This document shows, in pieces, positions 15,571 to 23,818 of a stretch of DNA of 52,221 nucleotides (its first letter is position 1; every line of letters starts with the position of its first letter). The DNA comes from CAZJJZ01 sp964546505. GTDB lineage: Bacteria > Patescibacteriota > Gracilibacteria > UBA1369. The translations under genes were made by a program, and so were the position numbers. The stretch lies in NCBI GenBank assembly GCA_964546505.1, contig CAZJJZ010000006.1:1-52221 (forward strand), in the 5' to 3' direction. Under the pieces are notes generated by a model that was not told where the DNA came from, searched no databases, and worked only from the letters and a program-made list of their open reading frames with translations.

Positions 15571-15967
15571 CAATATAGGCAGGATGATGAGCTGAAATAA
15601 TAGGCCAGCGCGCTGGAAAGACTAGGTACATAAATTCCTTCGGAAAATTCAAATCAGCCTCCAAAATCTTGGCCAAATTCTTTGTGACCAATCCACCAAG
15701 GGCTACAATCACCAGCGGATTAATTATTTCAAGTCTTTTAATCAGGGCATCCTTGCCTTCCAAAATTTCAGCAGCACTTGGATATCTAATCTTCCCATTT
15801 GCATCCAAAGGAGCAAAATCAACCAAGTTATCAAAGTGATGTTCAAAGTCAGGCAAATCATCCAGCACCGTTTGTAAAACCCTCCCACTCAAAAGCTCTT
15901 TGTCAAAAGCTACGGAAGAGTTTTTTTGTAGAGAAATACCCAGCCAAAGAATAGTCTTTAAAGTCAT
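15548..15967 (-). CDS. uracil-DNA-glycosylase-like protein, copy A (3' end replaced)
   Basis: A 139-residue protein of the UDG-like fold: WLGISLQ near the start, NLVDFAPLDANGKIRYPSAAE, a central strand-helix PLVIVALGGLVTKNLAKILE and ISAHHPAYIG (the H-P-x-x motif). It closely resembles the gene at 16672-17160 (roughly 70% identical by eye), but after AYIG the copy-A sequence changes to RPNKKN at the 15570 joint, losing the final ~25 residues of copy B. It may still be functional. It heads the minus-strand series of genes and shares its end with the broken queuosine-salvage gene. Confidence 0.65.
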   Translation of the reverse strand: MTLKTILWLGISLQKNSSVAFDKELLSGRVLQTVLDDLPDFEHHFDNLVDFAPLDANGKIRYPSAAEILEGKDALIKRLEIINPLVIVALGGLVTKNLAKILEADLNFPKEFMYLVFPARWPIISAHHPAYIGRPNKKN

Positions 15968-15987
15968 TTTGCTGGTGAAAAAAAGAG

Positions 15988-16419
15988 TTAATCTACTTTA
16001 TATTTTTTCTGCATATCTGCCACAGACTGCTTAATCACCTTTACAAGCACCTCAAGATTAATCTCCTTACAACTTTTGATTGCCAGACAAGACTTGCCGG
16101 AGAGTTTATATTTCCCCAATTTTTCAATTTCAGATTTGTACTTTTCCCAGCCCATCATATTGTAGAGAGTAAAACCGGTTTTAGAAATCGCGAATCCAGT
16201 GACTAGATAAAAATGATCACCACCCTTACTGTCTGAATAGTGATATTTCCCAAAGCCAAAAATCTTATTCCACATCACACACGGCCAACCAGTTGCCTTC
16301 GTATAGGTGTCGATAAGTGAAAGCGCCTCAGCTTTAACGTTGATATCCTGAGCTAAGTTTTTCTCCAAAAATTCCTCGGGGCTTATTGTTGTTGGCTGAG
16401 TTTTATTTGTATAAGTCAT
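15988..16419 (-). CDS. DUF1801 protein (YdhG-like)
   Basis: A 143-residue DUF1801 protein: PEEFLEKN, GWPCVMWNKIFGFGKYHYSD, DHFYLVTGFAISKTGFTLYN, a GKSCLAIKSCKEINLEVLVK block and the terminal IKQSVADMQ. The family has a frataxin-like fold and includes YdhG/Fra-type proteins linked to iron handling; the exact function is open. ATG at 16419. It lies between the two UDG-like copies on the same strand, so the pair flanks it. Confidence 0.8.
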   Translation of the reverse strand: MTYTNKTQPTTISPEEFLEKNLAQDINVKAEALSLIDTYTKATGWPCVMWNKIFGFGKYHYSDSKGGDHFYLVTGFAISKTGFTLYNMMGWEKYKSEIEKLGKYKLSGKSCLAIKSCKEINLEVLVKVIKQSVADMQKKYKVD

Positions 16420-16613
16420 TTAGATTTCAAAATTAAAATGATTAACCGCAATCTCTTCGCCACCATTTCGTTCAGCTGGATAATTCTATCTTTTTCTACA
16501 CATTATAACTTATCTAAAAATCACTCAATGATCAATATAGATCATTTAGTAAAGCTTTATAAGAATAGAAACCAAACTTCCAATTAAGAGAAAGTATACC
16601 CATTGTTTTTCCT

Positions 16614-16646
16614 CATGGCGGAATACACGGGACGATTCTAGAACTA
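16614..16646 (+). repeat. 33-bp direct repeat, copy 1, tRNA-3'-end-like
   Basis: Exact match to 19495-19527. Read on the minus strand, its last part GTCCCGTGTATTCCGCCA agrees in 15 of 18 positions with the 3' end of the tRNA-Asp gene at 20568-20644, including TTCCGCCA. No other tRNA arms are present, so it is not a tRNA gene. It looks like an attachment-site remnant. Confidence 0.85.
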
Positions 16647-16671
16647 TTTAATTCAAACTATTCGATGTCAA

Positions 16672-17160
16672 TTAATCCCCATCTTTGCTTTCAATTACAC
16701 TCTTAATCGCCTCTTGAATGCCCTTAGCGTATTTATCTATATCTTTTCTTTTATAAACGCCAATATAGGCAGGATGATGAGCTGGAATAATTGGCCATCT
16801 AGCCATATATTTTTGATAAATAAAATTTTTTGGAAAGTTGAGATCAGCTTCCAAAATTTTAGCCAAATTCTTTGTAACCAATCCACCCAAGGCCACAATT
16901 GACTGCGGATCGACTTGTTCGAGCCGTTTAATAAGTCCTGTCTTTCCGTTCATGATTTCTCGAGCATTCGGATATCTGATCTTTCCGTTTTCATCCAATG
17001 GGGCAAAGTCAACCAAGTTGTCAAAATGATGCTCAAAATCAGGCAAATCATCCTGTACTTTTTGTAAAATTTCCCCGCTTAAGAATTCTATATCAAAAGC
17101 TTTAGAAGCGTCTTTTTGCATTGAAATGCCTAGCCAAACTATTTTTTTATCAGACTTCAT
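16672..17160 (-). CDS. uracil-DNA-glycosylase-like protein, copy B
   Basis: A 162-residue UDG-fold protein: IVWLGISMQKDASKAFDIEF, NLVDFAPLDENGKIRYPNAR, PQSIVALGGLVTKNLAKILE and IPAHHPAYIGVYKRKD. This is the full-length version of copy A. The canonical family-4 GEAPG block is not present, so activity on uracil is uncertain; it may act on another base or on nucleotides. Its ATG overlaps the stop of the thymidylate-kinase-like gene (17157-17160), so the two are translationally coupled. It is the last gene of a three-gene minus-strand operon inside the 33-bp-repeat segment. Confidence 0.65.
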   Translation of the reverse strand: MKSDKKIVWLGISMQKDASKAFDIEFLSGEILQKVQDDLPDFEHHFDNLVDFAPLDENGKIRYPNAREIMNGKTGLIKRLEQVDPQSIVALGGLVTKNLAKILEADLNFPKNFIYQKYMARWPIIPAHHPAYIGVYKRKDIDKYAKGIQEAIKSVIESKDGD

Positions 17161-17759
17161 GGTTGAGTCATTTTAATTAATTTCATTTGCTCCCGAATCT
17201 TTTTTACGCTTTCTTCGACTGAATTGAAATCAGAATTGTCTATTTCCAGGACATTTTGTTTGCGAGTTTTTAAATATTTTGAGGCCTGCTGGTATAATTG
17301 TTCCTCATCTTCGGGAGTAAAATCCTTTTCAAACCTTGTGATGGTACTTCTTTCAAGTAATCTTCTTTTAATATCAGTAGGTTTGCAAAATACGATTACA
17401 TTTAAATCAGATTGTATAATACGGGAATTAATTTGCTCAATAAAATGTAAATCTACGCCGTCTAATTGTTGATATACTAAGGAGGAAGTAAAATACCTAT
17501 CTGATATAACGACTTTTCCACATTCTAAACTTGGTTTAATAACGTCATTCAAATGTTGATATCTATCGGCAGAAATTAAACAAGCTAAGGCTAAATTTTT
17601 GATTTTATCGTGGAAATTGCGTACTAATGTACCTATTTCATTTGTAGTTGGTTCTTTTGTGACGACATGATCTATTGATTCGCTTCTCAAGCTGTTACTC
17701 AAAGCTTGGATGATCGTGGTCTTTCCAGCTCCATTTGGTCCATCTACTGTGATAAACAT
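17157..17759 (-). CDS. thymidylate kinase-like P-loop kinase
   Basis: A 200-residue TMPK-family protein: P-loop DGPNGAGKTT (residues 5-14), TKEPTTNEIGTLVR, then ISADRYQHL and VVISDRYFTSSLVYQ with the DR(Y/F) dTMP-binding motif, and a lid region LERSTITRFEKDF. The length is normal for dTMP kinase. It sits in an operon with a UDG-like and a radical SAM gene (3-base gap to the latter) rather than with core replication genes, so it may be a dedicated accessory nucleotide kinase. Confidence 0.85.
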   Translation of the reverse strand: MFITVDGPNGAGKTTIIQALSNSLRSESIDHVVTKEPTTNEIGTLVRNFHDKIKNLALACLISADRYQHLNDVIKPSLECGKVVISDRYFTSSLVYQQLDGVDLHFIEQINSRIIQSDLNVIVFCKPTDIKRRLLERSTITRFEKDFTPEDEEQLYQQASKYLKTRKQNVLEIDNSDFNSVEESVKKIREQMKLIKMTQP

Positions 17760-17762
17760 ACT

Positions 17763-19094
17763 TTATTGATTATTTAGTTGTGTAGTCAGCTCAATGTAGT
17801 TTTCTGCTAAATCATTTATTGAATCTTCAATATCTGATGATCGAAAATTAAACTGTGGTCTTCCAGTTCTTTTGCTTAATCTGCTGTCATGGATCAGTCT
17901 ATGAGAATCTGCATCTTGAAAGTGTAATTCATATAGTTCGGTGTTTTCGTAAGGTCTGTATCGAAAAACACTAAAACGTACTTTCCCGGTTGTCATCTTT
18001 TCTATTTCTTTAAGATACATGGCTAATTCATAAGTCATTTTCATGTCTTCTTCAGTTTCCATTGGAAAGCCATAGATAAGAAAGATTTTCAGATTAATGC
18101 CAGCTAGCAGTATATTCCTGACAACTGTTTTGATCTTATCAATATCTGATATTTTGTGAATCTTCCTAAGGATGCTAGGAGATCCAGATTCAACGCCAAT
18201 AAATAATTCATCTCCTCCAACTACATTAAACTGAGTTAATTCAGACATGTTCACGTTATTAAAGGAATTAATGTGAGCCATAGCTCTCCATCTAAGTGGT
18301 TTAAAACGTGCAAACAAGGAGGTTGCTTCCAATATTGAATCTCTGTTTCTTAGAAACAAATCATCAATTACTCTTATATAAGCAAGATTTTCTGTCAAAT
18401 TAATTAATGATTGTATCTCTTTTTGTATATCTATTGTAGACCGCTTTCGTGGCATATTATTTAGATTTCGAGAGGTTGCTGATCCACAAAATGCACAATT
18501 ATAAATGCAGCCTCTTGTTGTTACTATGCAGGCTTCTAAACAGCCATTATGAGTACCAATGCCATCGAATAATAATAAACTCCTATCAATTTGAGCAGAA
18601 TCGATGGTCCAATTATAAAACTCTGAAGACGAATCGATTGAAAAGAGTCTATTGTTATTTACTTTTCGGATTGGATTTAAATCAGAGCGTTCTAACAATA
18701 AATGAGGTGTAATTAACTCACCATCGCCTATGACAACGTCAATGCCTTCAGAATTTTGTGTTTGCAAAATTTCATATTCTAAACCTTTTACCCCAGCTCC
18801 ACCTACAATAAATTTTATAGACGTAGAAAAATGTTTTAATATTGATAAAATTTGGGTTTTATTTGTTGAAAAAACATTTAAAGCCACTACTCTTGGAGAT
18901 TTTTCTTGAATACAAGTAATGGTTTGACTAGTGCTAATTCCTAGGTTACTAGCGTCAAAAAGTTCTACGTCAAAGCCGTGTGATTTTACACTTGTAGCAA
19001 CTTGCGCTAAACCCAAAGGTGGAACATAATCCTCTTTGCTTAAATCAAAATTTTGATCTGCAAGTGGGCTATTCAGGAATAGTACATCGCTCAT
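17763..19094 (-). CDS. B12-binding-domain radical SAM protein
   Basis: A 443-residue class B-like radical SAM protein. Residues about 1-140 form a cobalamin-binding-type Rossmann domain (LNSPLADQNF, VPPLGLAQVATSVKSHGFDV, a KFIVGGAGVK strand). The radical SAM core begins at CIVTTRGCIYNCAFCGSATS with the CxxxCxxC cluster motif, followed by VIDDLFLRN, an ELFIGVESGSPSILRKIHK block and FLIYGFPMETEEDM. Relatives include methyltransferases and ring-forming enzymes; the substrate is unknown. It is first in the operon with the kinase and the UDG-like gene, suggesting a nucleotide or modified-base substrate. ATG at 19094. Confidence 0.9.
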   Translation of the reverse strand: MSDVLFLNSPLADQNFDLSKEDYVPPLGLAQVATSVKSHGFDVELFDASNLGISTSQTITCIQEKSPRVVALNVFSTNKTQILSILKHFSTSIKFIVGGAGVKGLEYEILQTQNSEGIDVVIGDGELITPHLLLERSDLNPIRKVNNNRLFSIDSSSEFYNWTIDSAQIDRSLLLFDGIGTHNGCLEACIVTTRGCIYNCAFCGSATSRNLNNMPRKRSTIDIQKEIQSLINLTENLAYIRVIDDLFLRNRDSILEATSLFARFKPLRWRAMAHINSFNNVNMSELTQFNVVGGDELFIGVESGSPSILRKIHKISDIDKIKTVVRNILLAGINLKIFLIYGFPMETEEDMKMTYELAMYLKEIEKMTTGKVRFSVFRYRPYENTELYELHFQDADSHRLIHDSRLSKRTGRPQFNFRSSDIEDSINDLAENYIELTTQLNNQ

Positions 19095-19130
19095 GAATCT
19101 AATGAAAAATAGAATTAATTATACAACAAC

Positions 19131-19448
19131 ATGCTAACAATGCAAGAAATTATTGCTGTACTGATGAAGGTCAAAATTAAAATTCAAGAAAATTCGAAAT
19201 CTAATATTTCGAATAATGAAAGGATACTATTACAAATGGTTAAGGTGTCAGAAGAGCTTGGAGAGTTGTCAAATGAAGTGTTACATTATTTTCACCATCA
19301 AAGAACTGATAAAGAACGTTCAAGTGATCTTTCCAAAGAAATGGCTGATGTCATTTTTTCTGCAATTTTGCTTGGGTTGGAGATGAATATTGACATCGAT
19401 CAGGCACTGACCACTAAACTTGAAATCATAAAAAACAGATACAACTGA
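19131..19448 (+). CDS. MazG-like nucleotide pyrophosphohydrolase
   Basis: The 105-residue product is a single MazG-type helical domain: the SEELGELSNE motif (ExxE) and KEMADVIFSAILLGLEM (ExxD), the metal-binding set that hydrolyses (d)NTPs to monophosphates. It is transcribed divergently from the radical SAM gene across a short 36-base gap, so the two may share a promoter region. It ends 46 bases before copy 2 of the 33-bp repeat, and so lies inside the same segment as the kinase and UDG-like genes. Start ATG at 19131, or the second Met at 19140. Confidence 0.85.
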   Translation: MLTMQEIIAVLMKVKIKIQENSKSNISNNERILLQMVKVSEELGELSNEVLHYFHHQRTDKERSSDLSKEMADVIFSAILLGLEMNIDIDQALTTKLEIIKNRYN

Positions 19449-19494
19449 TAATTACAAGCCGTAGCTATTTTGCGCTTAAACAAGCCGAATTTTA

Positions 19495-19527
19495 CATGGC
19501 GGAATACACGGGACGATTCTAGAACTA
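19495..19527 (+). repeat. 33-bp direct repeat, copy 2, tRNA-3'-end-like
   Basis: Exact copy of 16614-16646; the matches end abruptly at both borders. The two copies enclose 2848 bases containing the UDG-like, kinase, radical SAM and MazG-like genes. This copy is about 1 kb from tRNA-Asp. Confidence 0.85.
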
Positions 19528-19531
19528 ATTT

Positions 19532-20389
19532 TTAAATGTTTGTATCCCTAAAGGTATAGGGTTTGTTCTTACCCAAAACAATTTCACTATAAACATGCCT
19601 TACCCACTTTTGCTGAGTCGCATCACTCATTTTGGCGATTTCATCATGATATGTTTTTAGAGATCTATCAAAATCAATACTCCAAACATATGTATCGTTT
19701 TCCATGGGTCTTTGTGGGTCATAAGAAACTGTTGGTACAACGCAATGTCCTGAGTCAATCATCAAAACAGAAAGCATATTATTTCGATTTATTTGTTCCA
19801 ACTTTTCTCGCGCTTTTGTTTCGTCACCATCAGTGTTAGTTATAAAAGACCTCAATGTTTCAGTCCAAAATCCTTTTGCATAAGCCTCATCATTCATTGC
19901 AAAGGTATATTTCGTTTTCCCACTTAAAACGCCTTTAACCAGTGCTTTTTGAAAATCTTCCTTTCTAGGGTGATCTGAGTTTTCTACAGTAAAAGGATTG
20001 ACCACAACTACAACTCTCGCCTGCACTTGTCTTCTTAGTAGTTCAGGCACTCTAGAAATTTCACTTTTCTCCACGAAGCTTTCCCCCAATAATTCTATCA
20101 CTATATTTGGATCTATACCCATTTGTTTGGCTCTATTTTCAGCAATTGTTGCAATATATTGGCGCAAATCATCAGGACAAGGCCTTCTATTTAAAATGAT
20201 TTGATTTAGAAATACTGCTAGAGTTTGAGCATTATTATATTTACTACCTTCCAATGAGCAAATAGCCCGAGCCAATGCCCGTTGCGTAGGGAATAGTGGT
20301 TCAGCACATTCTCCAAATTTTGTATCAAAAAGCAAGTCACCAAGACTCTTCACAGCGTAGTTTGTAACACTAGTTATTCGATTTTTCAT
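19532..20389 (-). CDS. hypothetical 285-residue protein
   Basis: Unrecognised. The first 80 residues have a repressor-like look: PTQRALARAICSLEGS, then a helix and NQIILNRRPCPDDLRQYIA, comparable to the helix-turn-helix and ending of XRE-type domains, but this is weak. The middle contains a strand RVVVVVNPF and the rest is alpha/beta with an FIT-x-TDGDE acidic loop. The start at 20389 is chosen because AAAGGGTG precedes the ATG at good distance; an upstream in-frame ATG at 20440 is less likely. The stop lies 5 bases from the 33-bp repeat copy 2. Confidence 0.65.
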   Translation of the reverse strand: MKNRITSVTNYAVKSLGDLLFDTKFGECAEPLFPTQRALARAICSLEGSKYNNAQTLAVFLNQIILNRRPCPDDLRQYIATIAENRAKQMGIDPNIVIELLGESFVEKSEISRVPELLRRQVQARVVVVVNPFTVENSDHPRKEDFQKALVKGVLSGKTKYTFAMNDEAYAKGFWTETLRSFITNTDGDETKAREKLEQINRNNMLSVLMIDSGHCVVPTVSYDPQRPMENDTYVWSIDFDRSLKTYHDEIAKMSDATQQKWVRHVYSEIVLGKNKPYTFRDTNI

Positions 20390-20567
20390 AGAAACACCCT
20401 TTAAAAATAAACAAGAGCATACTCTTACGCTAAATGTCATTTAAGTCAAATTAGTTACCCCACAGTCGCCCCACAAAAAAAGAACGATCTCTCGTCCTCA
20501 AAATTAAGCTTTACATGGCCGCGCCATTCGAAGCCAAGTGAAGCACCCGCGTAACGCAGGCGAAGAA

Positions 20568-20644
20568 TGGCGGAAACGACGGGACTCGAACCCGCGACCT
20601 CCACAGTGACAGTGTGGCGTTCTAACCAGCTGAACTACGTCTCC
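20568..20644 (-). tRNA. tRNA-Asp (GTC)
   Basis: On the minus strand, acceptor GGAGACG pairs with CGTTTCC. The anticodon stem CCACA/TGTGG encloses CTGTCAC with anticodon GTC, and the T-arm GCGGGTTCGAGTCCCGT is regular. Discriminator G and CCA are encoded. 77 nt. Confidence 0.97.
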
Positions 20645-20788
20645 ATATTTCCATTTGCCTTGCCAGAATTAAGCTTCGAGTAGCTTTCCCGCGCCTGCAA
20701 TCACAACTCTTCCTGGCGCAAGACTCTTTTCAATGCCGCCAAAATATAATAACTCTTCCCCTTTTTTGCAAGTAAAAATCAAGCTAGG

Positions 20789-22064
20789 CTAATTTGGTCT
20801 AGTTTTCGCGCCTTTGGTGGATTTTCCGACGAATAAAACAAAAGTTAATCCGGCCATAAATACCGAGATTACTCCAATCAAAATCGGCGCCTCTGCAGAA
20901 ATGGAAGCCGCGATAAATCCCGAAAGTACAGCTGGAATACCCTGTGCCAAGGATTGTATTCCTGCATTTAAACCCAAAATTTCGCCCTGTTCATTTTCAG
21001 GTGCTTCTCTGCTGATTTTTGCGTTCAGAAAAGCTAGAGAAAGTCCGTTAGAGGCTGCAAAAAAGGGAATTATTAAATATAATTGCCATCCTTCTCTGGG
21101 TAGAAAATTAAGGAAAATCATTAAAGATAAGGCGAAAAATGAAAAATTCAAAATTTGTTCGGGTTTAAGTTTCTTGGCTATCCAACGAATCAATATTGCC
21201 TGTGAAAAGACAATAAATAGACCTATGGCAGCGAAATATTCACCTATCTGTCCCTGCTCCCAGCCAAATTTTTCAATCAAGTAAACGCCAAAGAAAGAGG
21301 TGAAAAAAGTAAATCCACCAGAGAATAAGAAGCTTGTCAAAAATAGCGGTCTAAGATTCTTCATACNNNNNNNNNNNNNNNNNNNNNNNNNNNNNAATGC
21401 CGTAGTCCACTTGATTGCCAAATGCCGTTGTGGATTCTTGACTGTTTCTGGTAGCCAATACCAAATTGCCAGCAAATTAATCATACTTAATATTGTGGCA
21501 AACCAAAAAGGGGTGGTTGCGTCAAAAAAACTAAGTACATTAGGATCGGACAATTTACCTCCCAAAAAAGGACCAAAAATAAACCCCAAACCCAAAGCCG
21601 CGCCGATCAAACCAAAATTCNNNNNNNNNNTTGGCTCTATCCTCAGGTTTGCTGATATCCACTATCACTGCTTGAGCCACTGACAAATTCCCACCGGTAA
21701 TTCCGTCCAAAGCCCTGGAAACTAACAATAAAGGTATGTTTCTCAGCCAAATTGCCAAAGCGAAAAGTATATAGCCCAAAGCCGTGCCGGCAATCGAAAT
21801 CATCAAAACTTTTTTACGACCGAATTTATCGGAAAGTTGCCCCAATATCGGTGCTGCCAAAAAAATCATCAATGGATAAATTCCCGCCAGCACACCCAGC
21901 AAAATCAATCCCTGATTAGTCGTCCAGTTGGCGTCCAAAAGGTAAAAACTAGATTCAGGATTTCCCAAAAGTTGTGGTATCACAGGTATCAAAATACCCA
22001 CACCCAACAAATCCAGAAAAATAATCATAAACACAATTCTCAGAATGTTTTTTTCTTTACTCAT
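20789..22064 (-). CDS. MFS transporter, TetA-like (two N gaps)
   Basis: A 12-helix major facilitator protein. The N-terminal half has FLDLLGVGILIPVIPQLL and motif A GQLSDKFGRKKVL, then LLLVSRALDGITGGNLSVAQ; the C-terminal half has further helices to LFVGKSTKGAK. This is the drug:H+ antiporter (TetA/DHA1) layout. N runs at 21367-21395 and 21621-21630 fall inside the gene; the second shifts the frame, most likely because the gap length is a placeholder, so I treat it as one intact gene of about 420 residues. Substrate unknown. Confidence 0.88.
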
Positions 22065-22123
22065 ATTGAAATCGGGTCACAAAAGGTATAACAATAGTAC
22101 ACATCATAAACGGCCTAATAAAT

Positions 22124-23260
22124 ATGTCAAAGCTAAGAATTGGTATTGATTGCCGCATGTATTCCTCCAACTTCACTGGTATAGGTCGTTATGTGCATGA
22201 ATTGGTCAAGCACTTGCAGCTTATCGACGACAAAAACGAGTATTTTTTATTTTTCAATACACCACAATATACAGAAAGCCAGATTACAGCTCCCAATTTT
22301 CACAAAGTATTGGTGGATGCGCCCTATTATTCATTGCCAGAGCAGACCAAATTTCTGCGCATACTCTATTCTTACAACTTGGATTTGATGCATTTTACGC
22401 ATTTTAACGCACCAATTTTGTATCAACGTCCCTCTATTGTTACTATTCATGATTTAACGTTGCATTTTTTTCCTGGACAAAAAATGAAAGCTTTTTGGCA
22501 GAGGTTGGCCTACGAATGGACTATTAAAAATGTCACCAAAAAAGCACGTAAAATTATTGCTGTCTCTGCCAACACCAAACAGGATTTGGAAAAAATACTG
22601 CATTTACCACCATCTCGTATCGAGGTAATTTATGAAGGCATTGGCCAAGAGTTCAAGCCCCAAACCGACCCGGACAAAATTGCCAGGACCAAAGAAAAAT
22701 ACCAAATCACACAGCCATTTTTGCTTTATACCGGCGTTTGGCGTGACCACAAAAACCTTCAGGGTTTGCTACATGCCTTCAAAAGCCTACGTGAAACCTA
22801 TCAATCTCCACTGCAATTGGTCATTACCGGAAAAACCCAAAATCCCTATAGCGAGGAAATATTTGCCGCGGCTGCTCCCCTCACCTCCACCAATCACATT
22901 CTTTTCCCGGGCCATCTGCCGGAAGAAGACCTGATTACCTTGCTCTCCGCCGCAGCTGCCTACGTTTTTCCATCCTTTTACGAAGGTTTTGGTCTGCCCC
23001 CTCTGGAAGCCATGGCCTGTGGAACGCCGGCAGTGGTATCCAACACTTCCTGTATCCCGGAAATTTGTGACAAAGCGGCAATTTATTTTGATCCCTATGA
23101 TAGTGATGATATGGCCCAAAAAATCCACCAAATTCTCACTGATGAACCTCTGCGTGAAAGACAAATTGCGCTGGGATTGAAGCATGTCCAGCAATTTTCC
23201 TGGTCCAAAATGTGCCGACAAATTCACCAGTTGTATCTAGAGTGTTTACTTAAAACATAA
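22124..23260 (+). CDS. glycosyltransferase family 4 (GT-B fold)
   Basis: A 378-residue GT4-type enzyme: N-terminal IGIDCRMYSSNFTGIGRYVH with the acceptor-side glycine loop, a middle FLLYTGVWRDHKNLQGLLHA starting the donor domain, and the E-x7-E region FYEGFGLPPLEAMACGTPAV followed by a D-A-A-I-Y-like FDPYD motif. It transfers a sugar from a nucleotide donor to a lipid- or polysaccharide-bound acceptor at the inner membrane face. It is followed 15 bases later by the DciA-like gene in the same direction. ATG at 22124. Confidence 0.92.
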   Translation: MSKLRIGIDCRMYSSNFTGIGRYVHELVKHLQLIDDKNEYFLFFNTPQYTESQITAPNFHKVLVDAPYYSLPEQTKFLRILYSYNLDLMHFTHFNAPILYQRPSIVTIHDLTLHFFPGQKMKAFWQRLAYEWTIKNVTKKARKIIAVSANTKQDLEKILHLPPSRIEVIYEGIGQEFKPQTDPDKIARTKEKYQITQPFLLYTGVWRDHKNLQGLLHAFKSLRETYQSPLQLVITGKTQNPYSEEIFAAAAPLTSTNHILFPGHLPEEDLITLLSAAAAYVFPSFYEGFGLPPLEAMACGTPAVVSNTSCIPEICDKAAIYFDPYDSDDMAQKIHQILTDEPLRERQIALGLKHVQQFSWSKMCRQIHQLYLECLLKT

Positions 23261-23275
23261 GTCAACAAGCTCTTC

Positions 23276-23818
23276 ATGACCTATTCCAAACCAGCCAAAA
23301 AATCCACTACCCAATCAACCAATTACCCCCGAGCGCATCAAAGTCTTGACGGCTCGGCCAAATCCTCTAGTGCCAAATTTTTCCGAAAAACCAAATCCGC
23401 TTATCAGCAAAAAGTTTCTTACTCTCGTCGCGAACCTGGTCAACAAGAGGAATTTTCCCAAACCCGCCCCACCCAAAACTCCGATTTCCAAAGTACTTTT
23501 CAAATAGTTGCCAATCATTTCGGACTTGGACATACCCTACAAGCTATACATGTTTGCCAGGAATTTCGCAAAATCGCTGCTCAACTCTGGCCGGGCACCG
23601 TTCCACCAATTGCCTCAGCCTTAAGCGATTCTACAATTGGGCCCAAACCGTCCATTCATCCTCTACACTTCAAAAACTCCATCCTCACCATCGCGGTGGC
23701 CAACTCGGTTTTGGCGCATCAACTTACCATCAAGCAACACGAAATTATTAGCNNNNNNNNNNNNNNNNNNNNNNNTACAGTTCAAAAAATCCGTCTGCAA
23801 CCCTTCGCTGAGCAATAA
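23276..23818 (+). CDS. DciA-like (DUF721) protein, with N gap
   Basis: A basic, low-complexity N-terminal tail of about 75 residues (Ser/Lys/Gln-rich) precedes a DUF721 domain: FGLGHTLQAIHVCQEFRKIA, LWPGTVPP, LHFKNSILTIAVANSVLAHQ and, after the N run (23753-23775), TVQKIRLQ. DUF721/DciA proteins load the replicative helicase DnaB in bacteria without DnaC/DnaI. The gap hides about eight residues of the KH-like fold. It probably shares a transcript with the upstream glycosyltransferase. Confidence 0.8.
   Translation: MTYSKPAKKSTTQSTNYPRAHQSLDGSAKSSSAKFFRKTKSAYQQKVSYSRREPGQQEEFSQTRPTQNSDFQSTFQIVANHFGLGHTLQAIHVCQEFRKIAAQLWPGTVPPIASALSDSTIGPKPSIHPLHFKNSILTIAVANSVLAHQLTIKQHEIISXXXXXXXXTVQKIRLQPFAEQ

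Noticed and set aside
15986..15992. AGTTAAT as the missing left core for cassette 5
   Set aside because: It overlaps the end of the minus-strand DUF1801 gene, has no arms around it, and a 7-base match is expected by chance.
16614..16646. 33-bp repeat as a functional tRNA gene
   Set aside because: Only the T-arm/acceptor end is similar; no D-arm, anticodon arm or 5' acceptor strand is found.
20789..22064. MFS gene as a pseudogene because of its frame change
   Set aside because: The change coincides with a 10-N placeholder whose true length is unknown; both halves are otherwise intact.
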